Notes under the pieces: generated by a model
Databases searched by the model: none
What the model saw: the letters and a program-made list of their open reading frames with translations, nothing else
What the model was told of the DNA's origin: nothing
Part shown: positions 40,933 to 50,306 of the stretch, piece after piece
Position numbering within the stretch: position 1 is the first letter of the stretch
Layout of the letters: each line of letters opens with the position of its first letter
DNA from: Stenotrophomonas maltophilia
Lineage (GTDB): Bacteria; Pseudomonadota; Gammaproteobacteria; Xanthomonadales; Xanthomonadaceae
Direction: 5' to 3'
Assembly (NCBI GenBank): GCA_002435595.1
Contig: DJBL01000070.1
Coordinates: forward strand, 1-64,000
Length of the DNA stretch: 64,000 nt
Position numbers and translations under genes: made by a program

Positions 40933-41187
40933 TCAGTGCTGCTTGGGCGTGCTCGGCCCGCAACTGTCGCAGCCACCACACGCGCTGCCGCCCGCGCTGG
41001 CCGGGGGCGCGATCTTCCGCCCCAGGGCCTGCTGCCACGCGGCCCGCTGCGGCTTCACCAGCGCCAGCGCCAGCGCGCCGCGCAGCCTGCGCACCACGCC
41101 GGGGAACTGCTTCTTCAGCACCACCCACGCGCTGGCCAGCACGATCAGCGCGACCACGACGTACTGCAGCAGCAGGCCGGCATCCAT
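40933..41187 (-). CDS. FeoB-associated Cys-rich membrane protein
   Basis: 84 aa from the ATG at 41187; the longer upstream frame is a shadow of feoB. One transmembrane helix near residues 6-24 (LLQYVVVALIVLASAWVVL) is followed by a basic cytoplasmic region and a C-terminal Cys cluster, GGSACGGCDSCGPSTPKQ, suitable for metal or Fe-S binding. This small protein is commonly found after feoB and takes the place of FeoC. The start overlaps the feoB stop (TGATG). Confidence 0.88.
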   Translation of the reverse strand: MDAGLLLQYVVVALIVLASAWVVLKKQFPGVVRRLRGALALALVKPQRAAWQQALGRKIAPPASAGGSACGGCDSCGPSTPKQH

Positions 41188-43040
41188 CAGCCGCCGCCCA
41201 GCGCCACGGTCACCTGGTAGGTGACCAGCGCGGCGATGTAGGCGGCCGCGAACAGGTAGACGGTGGCAAAGCCCACCTGCTTCCAGGAGTTGGTCTCGCG
41301 CTTGATCGTGGCCAGCGTGGAGATGCACATCGGCGCATAGATGAACCACACCAGCAGCGACAGCCCGGTGGCCAGCGACCAGCCGTGCGCCACCACCGGG
41401 GTCAGCGCCTGGATCGCGGCGTCATCGTCGGCGGCGGACAGCGCATAGATCGTGGCCAGCGAGGACACCGCCACTTCGCGCGCGCCCATGCCCGGAATCA
41501 GCGCGATGCAGATCTGCCAGTTGAAGCCCAGCGGTGCAAAGATCGCGGTCATCGCATGGCCAAGCTGGCCGGCATAGCTGTAATCGATGGCCGGCATCGT
41601 CGCGTTGGCCGGTGCGGCCGGGAACTGCAGCAGCACCCAAAGCAGGATGGTCAGCGACAGGATGATGCCGCCCACGCGCTTGAGGAAGATCATGCCGCGC
41701 TCGTACAGGCCCACGGCCAGGTCGCGCGGATGCGGGATGCGGTAGGACGGCAGTTCCAGCATCAGCGGATGCTCGCTCTTGTCGCGGCGCCACTTCTTCA
41801 TCACCCAGGACATCGCCAGGGCGCTGAGGATGCCGGCCACATACAGGCCAAACAGCACCAGGCCCTGCTGGCTGACGAAGCCCCACAGGGTTTTGGGCGG
41901 AATGAACGCACCGATCAGCAGCGCGTACACCGGAAGCCGCGCCGAGCAGGTCATCAACGGCGCCACCAGGATGGTGGCCAGGCGATCGCGCGGGTCCTGG
42001 ATGCTGCGGGTGGCCATGATGCCGGGCACCGCGCAGGCGAAGCTGGACAGCAGCGGGATGAACGAGCGCCCGGACAGGCCGGCCGAGGCCATCATCCGAT
42101 CCAGCAGGAACGCCGCGCGCGGCAGGTAGCCCGATTCCTCCAGCGCCAGGATGAAGGCGAACAGGATCAGGATCTGCGGCAGGAACACCACCACTCCGCC
42201 TACGCCGGCAATGATGCCGTCGGTGAGCAGGCTGGTCAGCGGGCCGGCGGGCAGCAACGCGCCGACGGTTTCGCCGAGCCAGCCGAAACCGGCCTCGATC
42301 CCGTCCATCAGCGGCGTGGCCCAGGCAAACACCGCCTGGAAGATCAGGAACATCACCACCACCAGGGTGACCAGGCCGTAGACCGGGTGCAGCAGCCAGC
42401 GGTCCAGCGCGTCATCGATCTTCGCGGTGCGGGTGGGCATGCTCACCGATGCGGCCAGGATGGCGCGCACGTGGGCGTGGTAATCCGCCTCGGCAGCGGG
42501 CACCGCCACCGGTGCCTGCAGGTGCGGCACCATCGCATCGAGCCGCTCCACCAGCGCCTGGGCGCCGTTGCGGCGCACCGCCACGGTTTCCACCACCGGC
42601 ACGCCCAGCGCCTGCTCCAGCGCCTTCACATCGATCCTGATGCCGCGGCGCTCGGCTGCATCGACCATGTTCAGCGCCACGATCATCGGCTTGCCCAGCT
42701 CACGCAGCTCCAGCGCGAAGCGCAGGTGCAGGCGCAGGTTGGTCGCATCGATCACGCACAACAGCACGTCCGGCGCGGCCTCGCCCGGGTAGAAACCCCG
42801 GCACAGGTCACGGGTGATCGCCTCGTCCAGGCTGGCCGGCTGCAGGCTGTAGGCCCCGGGCAGGTCCAGCACGGCGAACTCGCGTCCGGACGGTGCACGC
42901 AGGCGCCCTTCCTTGCGCTCCACGGTGACGCCGGTGTAATTGGCCACCTTCTGGCGGCTGCCGGTCAGCTGGTTGAACAGCGCGGTCTTGCCGCTGTTCG
43001 GATTGCCGACCAGGGCGACCCGCAGGGCGGCGGCGCTCAT
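41187..43040 (-). CDS. feoB: Ferrous iron transporter FeoB
   Basis: 617 aa. Fe(II) import permease. The N-terminal G-protein domain has G1 GNPNSGKTALFN, G3 DLPGAYSL, and G4 NMVD. The C-terminal membrane part has two Gate motifs, including LLSSFACAVPGIMATR, and about eight to ten helices. It is shorter than E. coli FeoB (773 aa), as in other xanthomonads. ATGA overlap with feoA upstream. Confidence 0.97.
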   Translation of the reverse strand: MSAAALRVALVGNPNSGKTALFNQLTGSRQKVANYTGVTVERKEGRLRAPSGREFAVLDLPGAYSLQPASLDEAITRDLCRGFYPGEAAPDVLLCVIDATNLRLHLRFALELRELGKPMIVALNMVDAAERRGIRIDVKALEQALGVPVVETVAVRRNGAQALVERLDAMVPHLQAPVAVPAAEADYHAHVRAILAASVSMPTRTAKIDDALDRWLLHPVYGLVTLVVVMFLIFQAVFAWATPLMDGIEAGFGWLGETVGALLPAGPLTSLLTDGIIAGVGGVVVFLPQILILFAFILALEESGYLPRAAFLLDRMMASAGLSGRSFIPLLSSFACAVPGIMATRSIQDPRDRLATILVAPLMTCSARLPVYALLIGAFIPPKTLWGFVSQQGLVLFGLYVAGILSALAMSWVMKKWRRDKSEHPLMLELPSYRIPHPRDLAVGLYERGMIFLKRVGGIILSLTILLWVLLQFPAAPANATMPAIDYSYAGQLGHAMTAIFAPLGFNWQICIALIPGMGAREVAVSSLATIYALSAADDDAAIQALTPVVAHGWSLATGLSLLVWFIYAPMCISTLATIKRETNSWKQVGFATVYLFAAAYIAALVTYQVTVALGGG

Positions 43041-43291
43041 GCCGACGCTCCGGCCGGCACCTGGCTGATCAGCACGCGACGGGCTTCACTGCGACGCAGG
43101 GCAAAACGGGTGAAGCCGACCTGGAACAGCAACGGCTCGCCGCCAACCGGACCACGGGCTACCAGACGCACATCTTCGCCTTTGACGAAGCCCAGCTCCC
43201 TGAGCCGGCGGGCGATCGCATCGTTTGCGTGTAGTTCCTGCACGGACTCCACCAGGGCGGAATCATGCAGCGCTAGATCGGACAGCGTCAC
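43037..43291 (-). CDS. feoA: FeoA-domain ferrous iron transport protein
   Basis: 84 aa with a GTG start (GAAGG upstream). SH3-like FeoA domain: RLRELGFVKGEDVRLVARGP is the conserved core. FeoA works with FeoB in ferrous iron uptake. First gene of the feoA-feoB-Cys-rich operon; overlaps feoB by 4 nt. Confidence 0.94.
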   Translation of the reverse strand: MTLSDLALHDSALVESVQELHANDAIARRLRELGFVKGEDVRLVARGPVGGEPLLFQVGFTRFALRRSEARRVLISQVPAGASA

Positions 43292-43310
43292 GGAGCGCCT
43301 TCTCGATGAT

Positions 43311-43329
43311 AGGAATGGTTATCAATTCT
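43311..43329 (-). promoter_or_regulatory. Fur-box-like operator upstream of feoA
   Basis: On the minus strand the 19-mer AGAATTGATAACCATTCCT matches the Fur consensus at 11 of 19 positions, including the central TGATAA-CATT core, and it lies 20 nt upstream of the feoA start. Iron repression through Fur is the expected control for feo, so context supports it. Confidence 0.6.
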
Positions 43330-43408
43330 ACCATCGCCGCGCCGCGTCATTGCCGGTGCTCCCCGGCCCGCTATGATCCGTACATGTATGGACTGACCGC
43401 AGACCCCC

Positions 43409-44197
43409 ATGAGTGATGCATTAAGGATAGAACGCAGCGCCTCGGTGCTGACCCTGTGGCTGAACCGCCCCACCCTGCACAACGCCTTCGACGCCGGCCT
43501 GATCGCCCAGCTGACCGCCGCGCTGGAGGCGGCCGGGCGTGACGAGCAGGTGCGCGCGGTGGTCCTGGCCGGCCAGGGCGCGTCGTTTTCGGCCGGTGCG
43601 GACATGCAGTGGATGCGCGGGATGGCCGCGGCCAGCGAGGAGGCCAACCGTCAGGATTCGCTGGCGCTGGCGCAGTTGATGCGCACCCTGGACGAGCTGC
43701 CCAAGCCGACCATCGCACGCGTGCATGGCGCCGCTTTCGGCGGCGGGGTCGGCCTGGTGGCCTGCTGCGACATCGCCATCGCCAGTACCAGCGCCCGTTT
43801 CGGCCTTACCGAGAGCCGCCTGGGGTTGCTGCCGGCGGTGATCTCCCCTTACGTCATCGACGCCATCGGCCCGCGCCAGGCACGCCGCTGGTTTGCCACC
43901 GGCGAACACTTCGACGCCGAGACCGCCCTGCGGATCGGGCTGGTCCACCAGCTGATCGAACCTGAACGCATCGACGAAGCCGTGCAGCGCCAGCTCGGCC
44001 TGCTGGACAAGGCCGGCCCGATCGCCTCGGCCTCGGCCAAGGAACTGGTGCGCCGGGTCAGCGTGGGCCGCGACCGCGACGCGCTGGACCGCGACAATGC
44101 CGCGCTGATCGCCCGGCTGCGGGTCTCGGCCGAGGGCCAGGAGGGCCTGGGCGCCTTCCTGGACAAGCGCGCCCCGCATTGGGTTACCCAGGACTGA
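43409..44197 (+). CDS. liuC: Enoyl-CoA hydratase/isomerase, probably methylglutaconyl-CoA hydratase
   Basis: 262 aa crotonase-fold protein. Oxyanion loops are in FSAGADMQWMRGM and HGAAFGGGVGLVACCD, and the catalytic Glu region in FGLTESRLGLLPAVISPYV. The A-D-M-Q-W-M-R sequence is typical of methylglutaconyl-CoA hydratases of leucine catabolism. A VOC protein and HMG-CoA lyase follow, which supports that step. The remaining liu genes (dehydrogenase, carboxylase) are not in the window, so the specific name is inferred. Confidence 0.85.
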   Translation: MSDALRIERSASVLTLWLNRPTLHNAFDAGLIAQLTAALEAAGRDEQVRAVVLAGQGASFSAGADMQWMRGMAAASEEANRQDSLALAQLMRTLDELPKPTIARVHGAAFGGGVGLVACCDIAIASTSARFGLTESRLGLLPAVISPYVIDAIGPRQARRWFATGEHFDAETALRIGLVHQLIEPERIDEAVQRQLGLLDKAGPIASASAKELVRRVSVGRDRDALDRDNAALIARLRVSAEGQEGLGAFLDKRAPHWVTQD

Positions 44198-44207
44198 GGA
44201 CACGCAC

Positions 44208-44594
44208 ATGCTCGACCATATCGGGATCCGCTGCGCCGACTTCGCGCGCAGCCTGGCCTTCTTCCAGCAGGCTTTGGCCCCGCTGGGCATCGGCGTGGTG
44301 ATGCAGGTCAGCGCCGAGCAGACCGGCGCGCACGACCATGCCGGCTTCGGCCGCACCGGCAAGCCGGACTTCTGGATCGGCAATGCCCCCGGCGCCCACG
44401 GTGGAGTGCACGTGGCCTTCAGTGCCACCAGCCGCGCCGAGGTGGATGCCTTCCACGCGGCGGCATTGGCCGCCGGCGGCCGCGACAACGGTGGCCCGGG
44501 CCTGCGCGAGCACTACCACCCCGACTACTACGGCGCGTTCGTGCTCGATCCGGACGGCAACAACATCGAAGCGGTCTGCCACCGCCCGGGCTGA
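44208..44594 (+). CDS. VOC (glyoxalase/dioxygenase superfamily) protein
   Basis: 128 aa. Single vicinal-oxygen-chelate unit: the first metal His in MLDHIGIRCADFARSLAFF, and the C-terminal YYGAFVLDPDGNNIEAVCH with the Glu in the last strand. Members range from glyoxalases to dioxygenases to binding proteins; the substrate here is unknown. It lies 10 nt after the hydratase and 187 nt before HMG-CoA lyase, so a link to CoA ester metabolism is possible. Confidence 0.85.
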   Translation: MLDHIGIRCADFARSLAFFQQALAPLGIGVVMQVSAEQTGAHDHAGFGRTGKPDFWIGNAPGAHGGVHVAFSATSRAEVDAFHAAALAAGGRDNGGPGLREHYHPDYYGAFVLDPDGNNIEAVCHRPG

Positions 44595-44781
44595 GCCCGG
44601 GCGGTGGCCCCGGGCCGCGCTCCGCACCGCGCTGGCCGCTTTGGCGCCCATCCCGCGTATCCCCCTTTCGTGGCCCGCCGGGGAAGGTGGGCCACCCTCC
44701 TTTTGCCAGGTACCCCTGTGATCCCATTCCTGCCCCTCACGCAGTCCGCTGTGCGCCGCCCCGTCCGCCGGGAGGCCTGCC

Positions 44782-45678
44782 ATGGCGGATGATTTCGTCC
44801 GCATCGTCGAGGTCGGGCCGCGCGACGGCCTGCAGAACGAAGCCCGGCCGGTGGCCACCGCCGACAAGATCGAGCTGATCCGGCAACTGTCGATGACCGG
44901 TCTGCGCACCATCGAGGCGACCAGCTTCGTCAGCCCGCGCTGGGTGCCGCAACTGGCCGACGCCGCCGAGGTCTACGCCGGGATCGAGCGTCGGCCCGGC
45001 ATCGCCTACCCGGTGCTGGTGCCCAACGAGCAGGGTTACGAGCGCGCCCGCGCAGTCGGCGTCCAGGAAGTGGCGGTGTTCACCGCCGCGTCGGAAACCT
45101 TCAACCGCACCAACACCAACGCCGGCATCGACGAATCGCTGGCCCGCTTCGCGCCGATCCTCGAGCGCGCCAGGGCCGATGGGGTCCAGGTACGCGGCTA
45201 CGTCTCCACCGTGCTCGGCTGCCCCTACCAGGGCGAAGTGGCGGTGAGCGAGGTGGTGCGGGTGGCGCGGGCGCTGCACGACATGGGCTGTTACGAAATC
45301 TCGCTGGGCGACACCATCGGCGTGGGCACCCCGCGCAAGGCGCGCGCGATGCTGCATGCGGTGGCTGCCGAGCTGCCGATGGCCGCGCTGGCCGTGCACT
45401 TCCACGACACCTACGGGCAGGCGCTGGCCAACATCGATGCATGCCTGGAAGAAGGCGTGCGCGTGGTCGATTCGGCCGTGTCCGGCGCCGGCGGCTGCCC
45501 GTATGCCAAGGGCGCCAGCGGCAACGTGGCCAGCGAGGACGTGGTGTACCTGCTGCACGGCATCGGCATGCGCACCGGCATCGACCTGCCCGCACTGGCC
45601 AGCACCGGCCGCTGGCTGGCCGCGCGGCTGGGCCGGGAAACCGGCAGCAAGGCCGGCAAGGCACTGGCGGCCACATGA
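44782..45678 (+). CDS. liuE: Hydroxymethylglutaryl-CoA lyase
   Basis: 298 aa. Cleaves HMG-CoA to acetoacetate and acetyl-CoA in leucine degradation. TIM-barrel DRE-metallolyase: EVGPRDGLQNE (catalytic Arg and Asp), HFHDTYGQA (metal ligands) and GAGGCPYAKGASGN (active-site Cys loop). The start at 44782 gives a normal N-terminus. Its stop overlaps the ATG of a GGDEF-EAL gene (ATGA). Confidence 0.96.
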   Translation: MADDFVRIVEVGPRDGLQNEARPVATADKIELIRQLSMTGLRTIEATSFVSPRWVPQLADAAEVYAGIERRPGIAYPVLVPNEQGYERARAVGVQEVAVFTAASETFNRTNTNAGIDESLARFAPILERARADGVQVRGYVSTVLGCPYQGEVAVSEVVRVARALHDMGCYEISLGDTIGVGTPRKARAMLHAVAAELPMAALAVHFHDTYGQALANIDACLEEGVRVVDSAVSGAGGCPYAKGASGNVASEDVVYLLHGIGMRTGIDLPALASTGRWLAARLGRETGSKAGKALAAT

Positions 45679-48242
45679 GTCGCCGCGGCCCGCGCCGGAA
45701 CGCTGCGGTCGGTGACCACCTCACCGCCCACGTCCACGCGCTGGCCGCCATGGATCAGGCGCTCGCACGGACCCCCGGCGAGGCCGACCTGCGCACCCTG
45801 CTGCGCGATGTGCAGCAAGCGCTGCAGGAGGCCATGGACGAGCGCCAACTGGCCCTGCGCCGCTACGCCGCGCTGTTTGACGCGGTGCCCGACCCGGTCA
45901 GCATCCTCAGCGAATCGGGCGTGGTCCTGGACCTCAACAAGGCCGGCGTGCGCGCCTATGGCCGCCCGCGCGAGGACATCGTCGGCCAGCCGATCGAACT
46001 GCTCAACCCGGACCTGCCCAGCGATCACCTGGATCCGGTCTGGGAAGCACTGCGACGCGGCGAAACCTACGTCATCGAAGTCACCAACATGCGCGGCGAC
46101 GGCAGCCGCTTCCCGGTGGAGGTGCACTCGGCCGGGTTCCAGCACCAGGGCGAGCACTGCATCGTGGCCGTGGCGCGCGACCTGAGCAGCCGCTGGCAGG
46201 CCGAATCGCGCTACCGGCTGCTGATGGAGTCCATCGACAAGGGCGTGATCCTGTTCGATACCCACCTGCGCGTGGTCTCGGCCAACCCGGCCGCGCACCG
46301 CATCCTCGGCACCGCCGGCAACGGCGGCAGCCTGCAGGCGATGCTGGCCCCGGATGACTGGATCTGCGTGGACGAACATGGCCACCCGCTCACCCGCGAG
46401 CAGTGGCCGGCCGCGGTGTCGCTGCGCACCGGGCGCATCATCCGCAGCACCATCGTCGGGCTCTACCACCGCCCGCGCGGGCGCATGATCTGGATCTCCA
46501 CCACCAACGTGCCGGTGTTCGGCACCGGTCGCGACTGCCCCGATCATGTGTTCGGGATGTTCAGCGACATCACCGAGCTCAAGCGCACCAACGCCCTGTT
46601 CGATCGCGCCCAGTCGCTGGCGCACATCGGCGGCTGGGAATGGGACCGTGGCCTGCAGCGCCTGTACCTCACCGACGAGGCCAGCCGCATCCTCGGCCAG
46701 GAACTGCCGCTGCACGACATGGCCCACCTGCTGGAGTGCCTGCGCGTGGACGACCGCTCGCAACTGCAGCAGGCGCTGCTGGACGTGATCGACAAGCAGG
46801 TCCCGTTCGAGCTGGAACTGCAGGGCCAGCGCAGCGACGGGCATTCGTTCTGGGTGCGCATGATCGGCGAAGCCGAGGCCGGCGACGTGGACGCCGCGCG
46901 CATCGCCGGCACCGTGCAGGACATCACCGCACGCAAGCAGGCCGAGGAGACCCTGCGCATCCAGGCCCGTACCGACCCGCTCACCGGCATCATGAACCGC
47001 GACGCGGTGCTCAACGACCTGGCCACGCGCATGGCCAACCCCACCCATTGCCGGGTGGCGGTGCTGTACATCGACCTGGACCGCTTCAAGACCGTCAACG
47101 ACCTGCTCGGCCACAACGCCGGCGACGAACTGCTGATCGACGCCACCCGGCGCATTGCCACCGCGATCGGCACCGAGGGCCTGCTGGCCCGTTTCGGCGG
47201 GGACGAGTTCCTGGTGGTGTGCGACACCCGCGACCAGGCCGACCAGCCCGAGCGCCTGGCCGAGGCGATTACCCGGGGTTTCAGCACCCCGTTCCGGTTC
47301 GGCAGCGATGAGTTCGCGGTGACCACCAGCATCGGCATCGCGCGCGCGCCGCAGGATGGGCTGCGCCCGCAGCAGCTGATCCAGAACGCGGACATCGCCA
47401 TGTACGACTGCAAGCGGCGCACCCGCAACGGCTGGCAGGTGTTCTCCCCGGAACTGGCCCAGCGCCAGCACGACCGCCTGCAGATCGAAAGCCGGCTGCA
47501 CCGCGCACTGGACGATGATGAGTTCCACCTGGTCTACCAGCCCCAGGTGAACCTGCACGACGGCCGCATGGTCGCCGCCGAGGCGCTGATCCGCTGGCGC
47601 AATTCGCAGCTGGGCGAGCTGCGCCCGGACATTTTCATCGGCCATGCGGAAAGCACCGGGGACATCGTGCGGATCGGCCTGTGGGTGCTGCGCGAGGCCT
47701 GCCGCCAGATCCGCGCCTGGCAGGACGCCGGGCTGGGCATCGTGCGGGTGGCGGTGAACGTGTCCTACCGCCAGTTCGTCGGCGAGGACCTGGCCCGCAA
47801 CGTGCGCCAGGTGCTGGACGAATTCGGCCTGCCCGGCAGTGCGCTGGAGCTGGAGTTCACCGAGCGGGTGCTGATCGAGGACGCCCCGGACACGCTGCAG
47901 ACCTTCGCCCGCCTGCGCGAGATGGGGGTGTTGCTGACCATCGACGACTTCGGCGAAGGCTACAGCGCACTCAACTACCTGCGCCGACTACCGATCCACG
48001 GGCTCAAGCTCAGCCAGCTGTTTGTCGAGGGCGTGCCCGGCAACCGCTCCGACGAGGCGGTGTGCGAGGCGGTCTGCGGGATCGCGCGCAGCCTCGGCCT
48101 GGGCCTGGTCGCCGAGGGCATTGAATCCGAGCCGCAGCGGCGCTTCCTGCAGGCGCTGGGGGTGTCGGTCGGCCAGGGCTTCCTGTTCGCCCCGGGGCTG
48201 CCGGCCGACGAGTTCGCCCGGCGGCTGGCCCGTCGGCACTGA
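45675..48242 (+). CDS. Triple-PAS GGDEF-EAL cyclic di-GMP protein
   Basis: 855 aa from the ATG at 45675, overlapping the HMG-CoA lyase stop by 4 nt. No transmembrane segment. Three PAS-like domains (about 60-175, 180-300, 305-425), then GGDEF with an intact A-site at 508-512 (RFGGDEF) and EAL (about 600-845) with EAL at 636-638, NVSYRQF, EFTERV, DDFGEGYSALNYL, LKLSQLFV and VAEGIESE. Both catalytic centres look intact, though LKLSQLFV is a variant of the usual L-K-I-D. It could make or degrade c-di-GMP according to PAS ligand. RpfG is a second c-di-GMP enzyme in the window. Confidence 0.93.
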   Translation: MSRRGPRRNAAVGDHLTAHVHALAAMDQALARTPGEADLRTLLRDVQQALQEAMDERQLALRRYAALFDAVPDPVSILSESGVVLDLNKAGVRAYGRPREDIVGQPIELLNPDLPSDHLDPVWEALRRGETYVIEVTNMRGDGSRFPVEVHSAGFQHQGEHCIVAVARDLSSRWQAESRYRLLMESIDKGVILFDTHLRVVSANPAAHRILGTAGNGGSLQAMLAPDDWICVDEHGHPLTREQWPAAVSLRTGRIIRSTIVGLYHRPRGRMIWISTTNVPVFGTGRDCPDHVFGMFSDITELKRTNALFDRAQSLAHIGGWEWDRGLQRLYLTDEASRILGQELPLHDMAHLLECLRVDDRSQLQQALLDVIDKQVPFELELQGQRSDGHSFWVRMIGEAEAGDVDAARIAGTVQDITARKQAEETLRIQARTDPLTGIMNRDAVLNDLATRMANPTHCRVAVLYIDLDRFKTVNDLLGHNAGDELLIDATRRIATAIGTEGLLARFGGDEFLVVCDTRDQADQPERLAEAITRGFSTPFRFGSDEFAVTTSIGIARAPQDGLRPQQLIQNADIAMYDCKRRTRNGWQVFSPELAQRQHDRLQIESRLHRALDDDEFHLVYQPQVNLHDGRMVAAEALIRWRNSQLGELRPDIFIGHAESTGDIVRIGLWVLREACRQIRAWQDAGLGIVRVAVNVSYRQFVGEDLARNVRQVLDEFGLPGSALELEFTERVLIEDAPDTLQTFARLREMGVLLTIDDFGEGYSALNYLRRLPIHGLKLSQLFVEGVPGNRSDEAVCEAVCGIARSLGLGLVAEGIESEPQRRFLQALGVSVGQGFLFAPGLPADEFARRLARRH

Positions 48243-48320
48243 GCGCGGCGCGCACTGCACAACGGCGACCGCGCCGGCTTCCGCTAGAATCGGCGGTTCT
48301 TGAACCAGCGGGGCCATGCA

Positions 48321-49091
48321 ATGCAGCTGTCTTCTGTCCGTGCCGTCATCACCGGAGGCGTGTCCGGCCTCGGCCTGTCCGTGGCCCAGTACCTGGTCGC
48401 CCACGGCGCCAAGGTCGCCCTGTTCGACCTCAACGACGACAAGGGCGCGGCCGCGGTCGCCGGACTCGGCGCGGGCAATGCCCGCTATTTCACCACCAAC
48501 GTCAGCGATGAAGCGACGGTGGCCGCGCAGATCGATGCCGCGTACGACTTCCTCGGCGGCCTGAATGTCGCCATCAGCTGCGCGGGCATCCTCGGCGCCG
48601 GCCGCGTGCTGGGCAAGGAAGCACCGATGCCGCTGGCCAGCTTCCAGACCACGGTGATGGTCAACCTGGTGGGCAGCTTCAACGTGGCCAAGGCCGCGGC
48701 CAACCGCATGCAGCACAACACCCCGGGCGAGGACGGCGAGCGCGGGGTCATCATCAACACCGCCAGCGTGGCCGCCTACGAGGGCCAGATCGGCCAGGCC
48801 GCCTACGCGGCCTCCAAGGGCGGCGTGGTCAGCATGACCCTGCCCATGGCCCGCGAGCTGTCGCGCTTCGGCATCCGGGTGATGACCATTGCCCCGGGCA
48901 TTTTCTGGACTCCGATGGTCGACGGCATGCCGCCGGCCGTGCAGGAATCGCTGGCGGCCTCCATCCCGTTCCCGCCGCGCCTGGGCAAGCCGGAGGATTT
49001 CGCCGGCCTGGTCGGCCACATCCTGGGCAACACCTACCTCAACGGCGAGACCATCCGCCTGGACGGTGGCGTGCGCCTGGCGCCGAAGTAA
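48321..49091 (+). CDS. SDR, 3-hydroxyacyl-CoA dehydrogenase type II-like
   Basis: 256 aa from the ATG at 48321 (an upstream in-frame TTG has no ribosome binding site). TGGVSGLGLSVA cofactor loop, Asp in LFDLND (NAD preference), and SVAAYEGQIGQAAYAASKGG with catalytic Tyr/Lys. The Gln-rich G-Q-I-G-Q-A-A-Y-A-A-S-K-G and the late APGIFWTPM segment are typical of the HSD17B10/3-hydroxy-2-methylbutyryl-CoA dehydrogenase group, which would fit branched-chain catabolism next to the leucine genes; the assignment to that branch is inference. It ends 67 nt before efpL. Confidence 0.85.
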   Translation: MQLSSVRAVITGGVSGLGLSVAQYLVAHGAKVALFDLNDDKGAAAVAGLGAGNARYFTTNVSDEATVAAQIDAAYDFLGGLNVAISCAGILGAGRVLGKEAPMPLASFQTTVMVNLVGSFNVAKAAANRMQHNTPGEDGERGVIINTASVAAYEGQIGQAAYAASKGGVVSMTLPMARELSRFGIRVMTIAPGIFWTPMVDGMPPAVQESLAASIPFPPRLGKPEDFAGLVGHILGNTYLNGETIRLDGGVRLAPK

Positions 49092-49158
49092 TCCCGATCC
49101 CGATCCCGCCGGGCGCCCGGTCTGGCGCCCTGACCTCCCACGAACCGACCTTCAGTCC

Positions 49159-49725
49159 ATGAAAGCCAACGACATCAAGAAAGGCAACGTCGTCGAATAC
49201 AACAACGGCGTCTACCAGATCCGCGACATCGAACGCAGCTCGCCGCAGGGCCGCGGCGGCAATGTCCGCTTCCGCTTCATCATGTACAGCGTGCCGGGCG
49301 GCAACAAGCTCGACGCCAGCTTCGATGCCGACGACAACCTGCCGGAAGTCGAACTGCTGCGCCGCCAGTCCACCTACTCCTACAAGGACGGCGACGCGTT
49401 CGTGTTCCTGGATGACGAGGACTACACCCCGTACATGGTCGATGCCGAGGTGCTCGGCGAGGACGCCGGTTACATCACCGACGGCCTGACCGGCATCTAC
49501 GTGCAGGTGATCGACGAAACCCCGGTGGGCGTGCAGCTGCCGACCAGCGTGGTGCTGGAAGTGGTGGAAACCCCGCCGGAAATGAAGGGCGGCACCGCCA
49601 CCAAGCGCCCCAAGCCGGCCAAGCTCAGCACCGGTATCGAAATCATGGTGCCCGAGTACATCGCCAACGGCGAACGCGTGCTGGTCAACACCACCACCGG
49701 CGAATTTGCTGGCCGTGCCGACTAA
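49159..49725 (+). CDS. efpL: Elongation factor P-like protein EfpL (YeiP)
   Basis: 188 aa. Three-barrel EF-P paralogue that eases ribosome stalling at proline-rich sequences. The tip loop is SSPQGRGGN (residues 27-35), with Arg32 at the position corresponding to the tip Arg of EfpL instead of the modified Lys/Arg of EF-P. The C-terminal EDYTPYMVDAEVL block and the terminal GRAD end match YeiP. The 3' end overlaps the next gene. Confidence 0.93.
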   Translation: MKANDIKKGNVVEYNNGVYQIRDIERSSPQGRGGNVRFRFIMYSVPGGNKLDASFDADDNLPEVELLRRQSTYSYKDGDAFVFLDDEDYTPYMVDAEVLGEDAGYITDGLTGIYVQVIDETPVGVQLPTSVVLEVVETPPEMKGGTATKRPKPAKLSTGIEIMVPEYIANGERVLVNTTTGEFAGRAD

Positions 49726-50296
49726 GCGCATCACCCTGCTCGGCTGCCTGGCCCTGCTCGCGGCGTGTTCGCCGCGGGCAGCGGACAGCGCTGCCGATAC
49801 CGCGGCACCGGTCGCACCGGTGGCCAGCGCGGCGGCGGCCATCGCCCCTGCCGTGCCGGCAAGCCCGGCACCGGCCGACGCGCCCGCCAGCCAGGCCGAC
49901 GAAGGCGATGAGGGCGACCAGGCATCGGGCATGCCCGACCTGGACCAATTGAATGCGGCCCGCGCCGCGGCCGGTTGCGAGGTCCCCAACGACGTCGGTG
50001 AACTGCGCGACATCCGCATCTACTGCACCATGCCGGCCGACGTCCGCGCCTTCATCGTGCGCGAAAACACCTGCCAGCACTTCGCCGGTGAGGACGCCTA
50101 CGACGAGGCACGCCGGGTCGAGCTGGAGCAGGCCTCGGCCGAGTTCTGCGACGGTCGCGAGGCCCGCTTCGAAGCGCTGTACACGCAGTACTTCGACGAT
50201 TGCGCCACGCGCGAGGGGTTGATCGCGCTGGGCCGGCGCTACGACCTGTTCACCGATACCGCGCCGGACCACTGCCGCCCCCAGGACGCGGGCTGA
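49706..50296 (+). CDS. Putative lipoprotein, low-complexity N-terminus
   Basis: 196 aa if the TTG at 49706 is used; GTG at 49715 gives MPTKRITLLGCLALLAAC, an equally good lipoprotein signal, and is my slight preference. Lipobox L-A-A-C. An Ala/Pro/Val/Asp-rich linker (about 25-75) is followed by a folded C-terminal domain with six cysteines in pairs (AAGCEVPN, IYCTMPAD, NTCQHFAG, EFCDGR, DDCATRE, DHCRPQ). No family recognised. Overlap with efpL is 11-20 nt in a different frame. Confidence 0.75.
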   Translation: MLAVPTKRITLLGCLALLAACSPRAADSAADTAAPVAPVASAAAAIAPAVPASPAPADAPASQADEGDEGDQASGMPDLDQLNAARAAAGCEVPNDVGELRDIRIYCTMPADVRAFIVRENTCQHFAGEDAYDEARRVELEQASAEFCDGREARFEALYTQYFDDCATREGLIALGRRYDLFTDTAPDHCRPQDAG

Positions 50297-50306
50297 CGCC
50301 CGGCGT

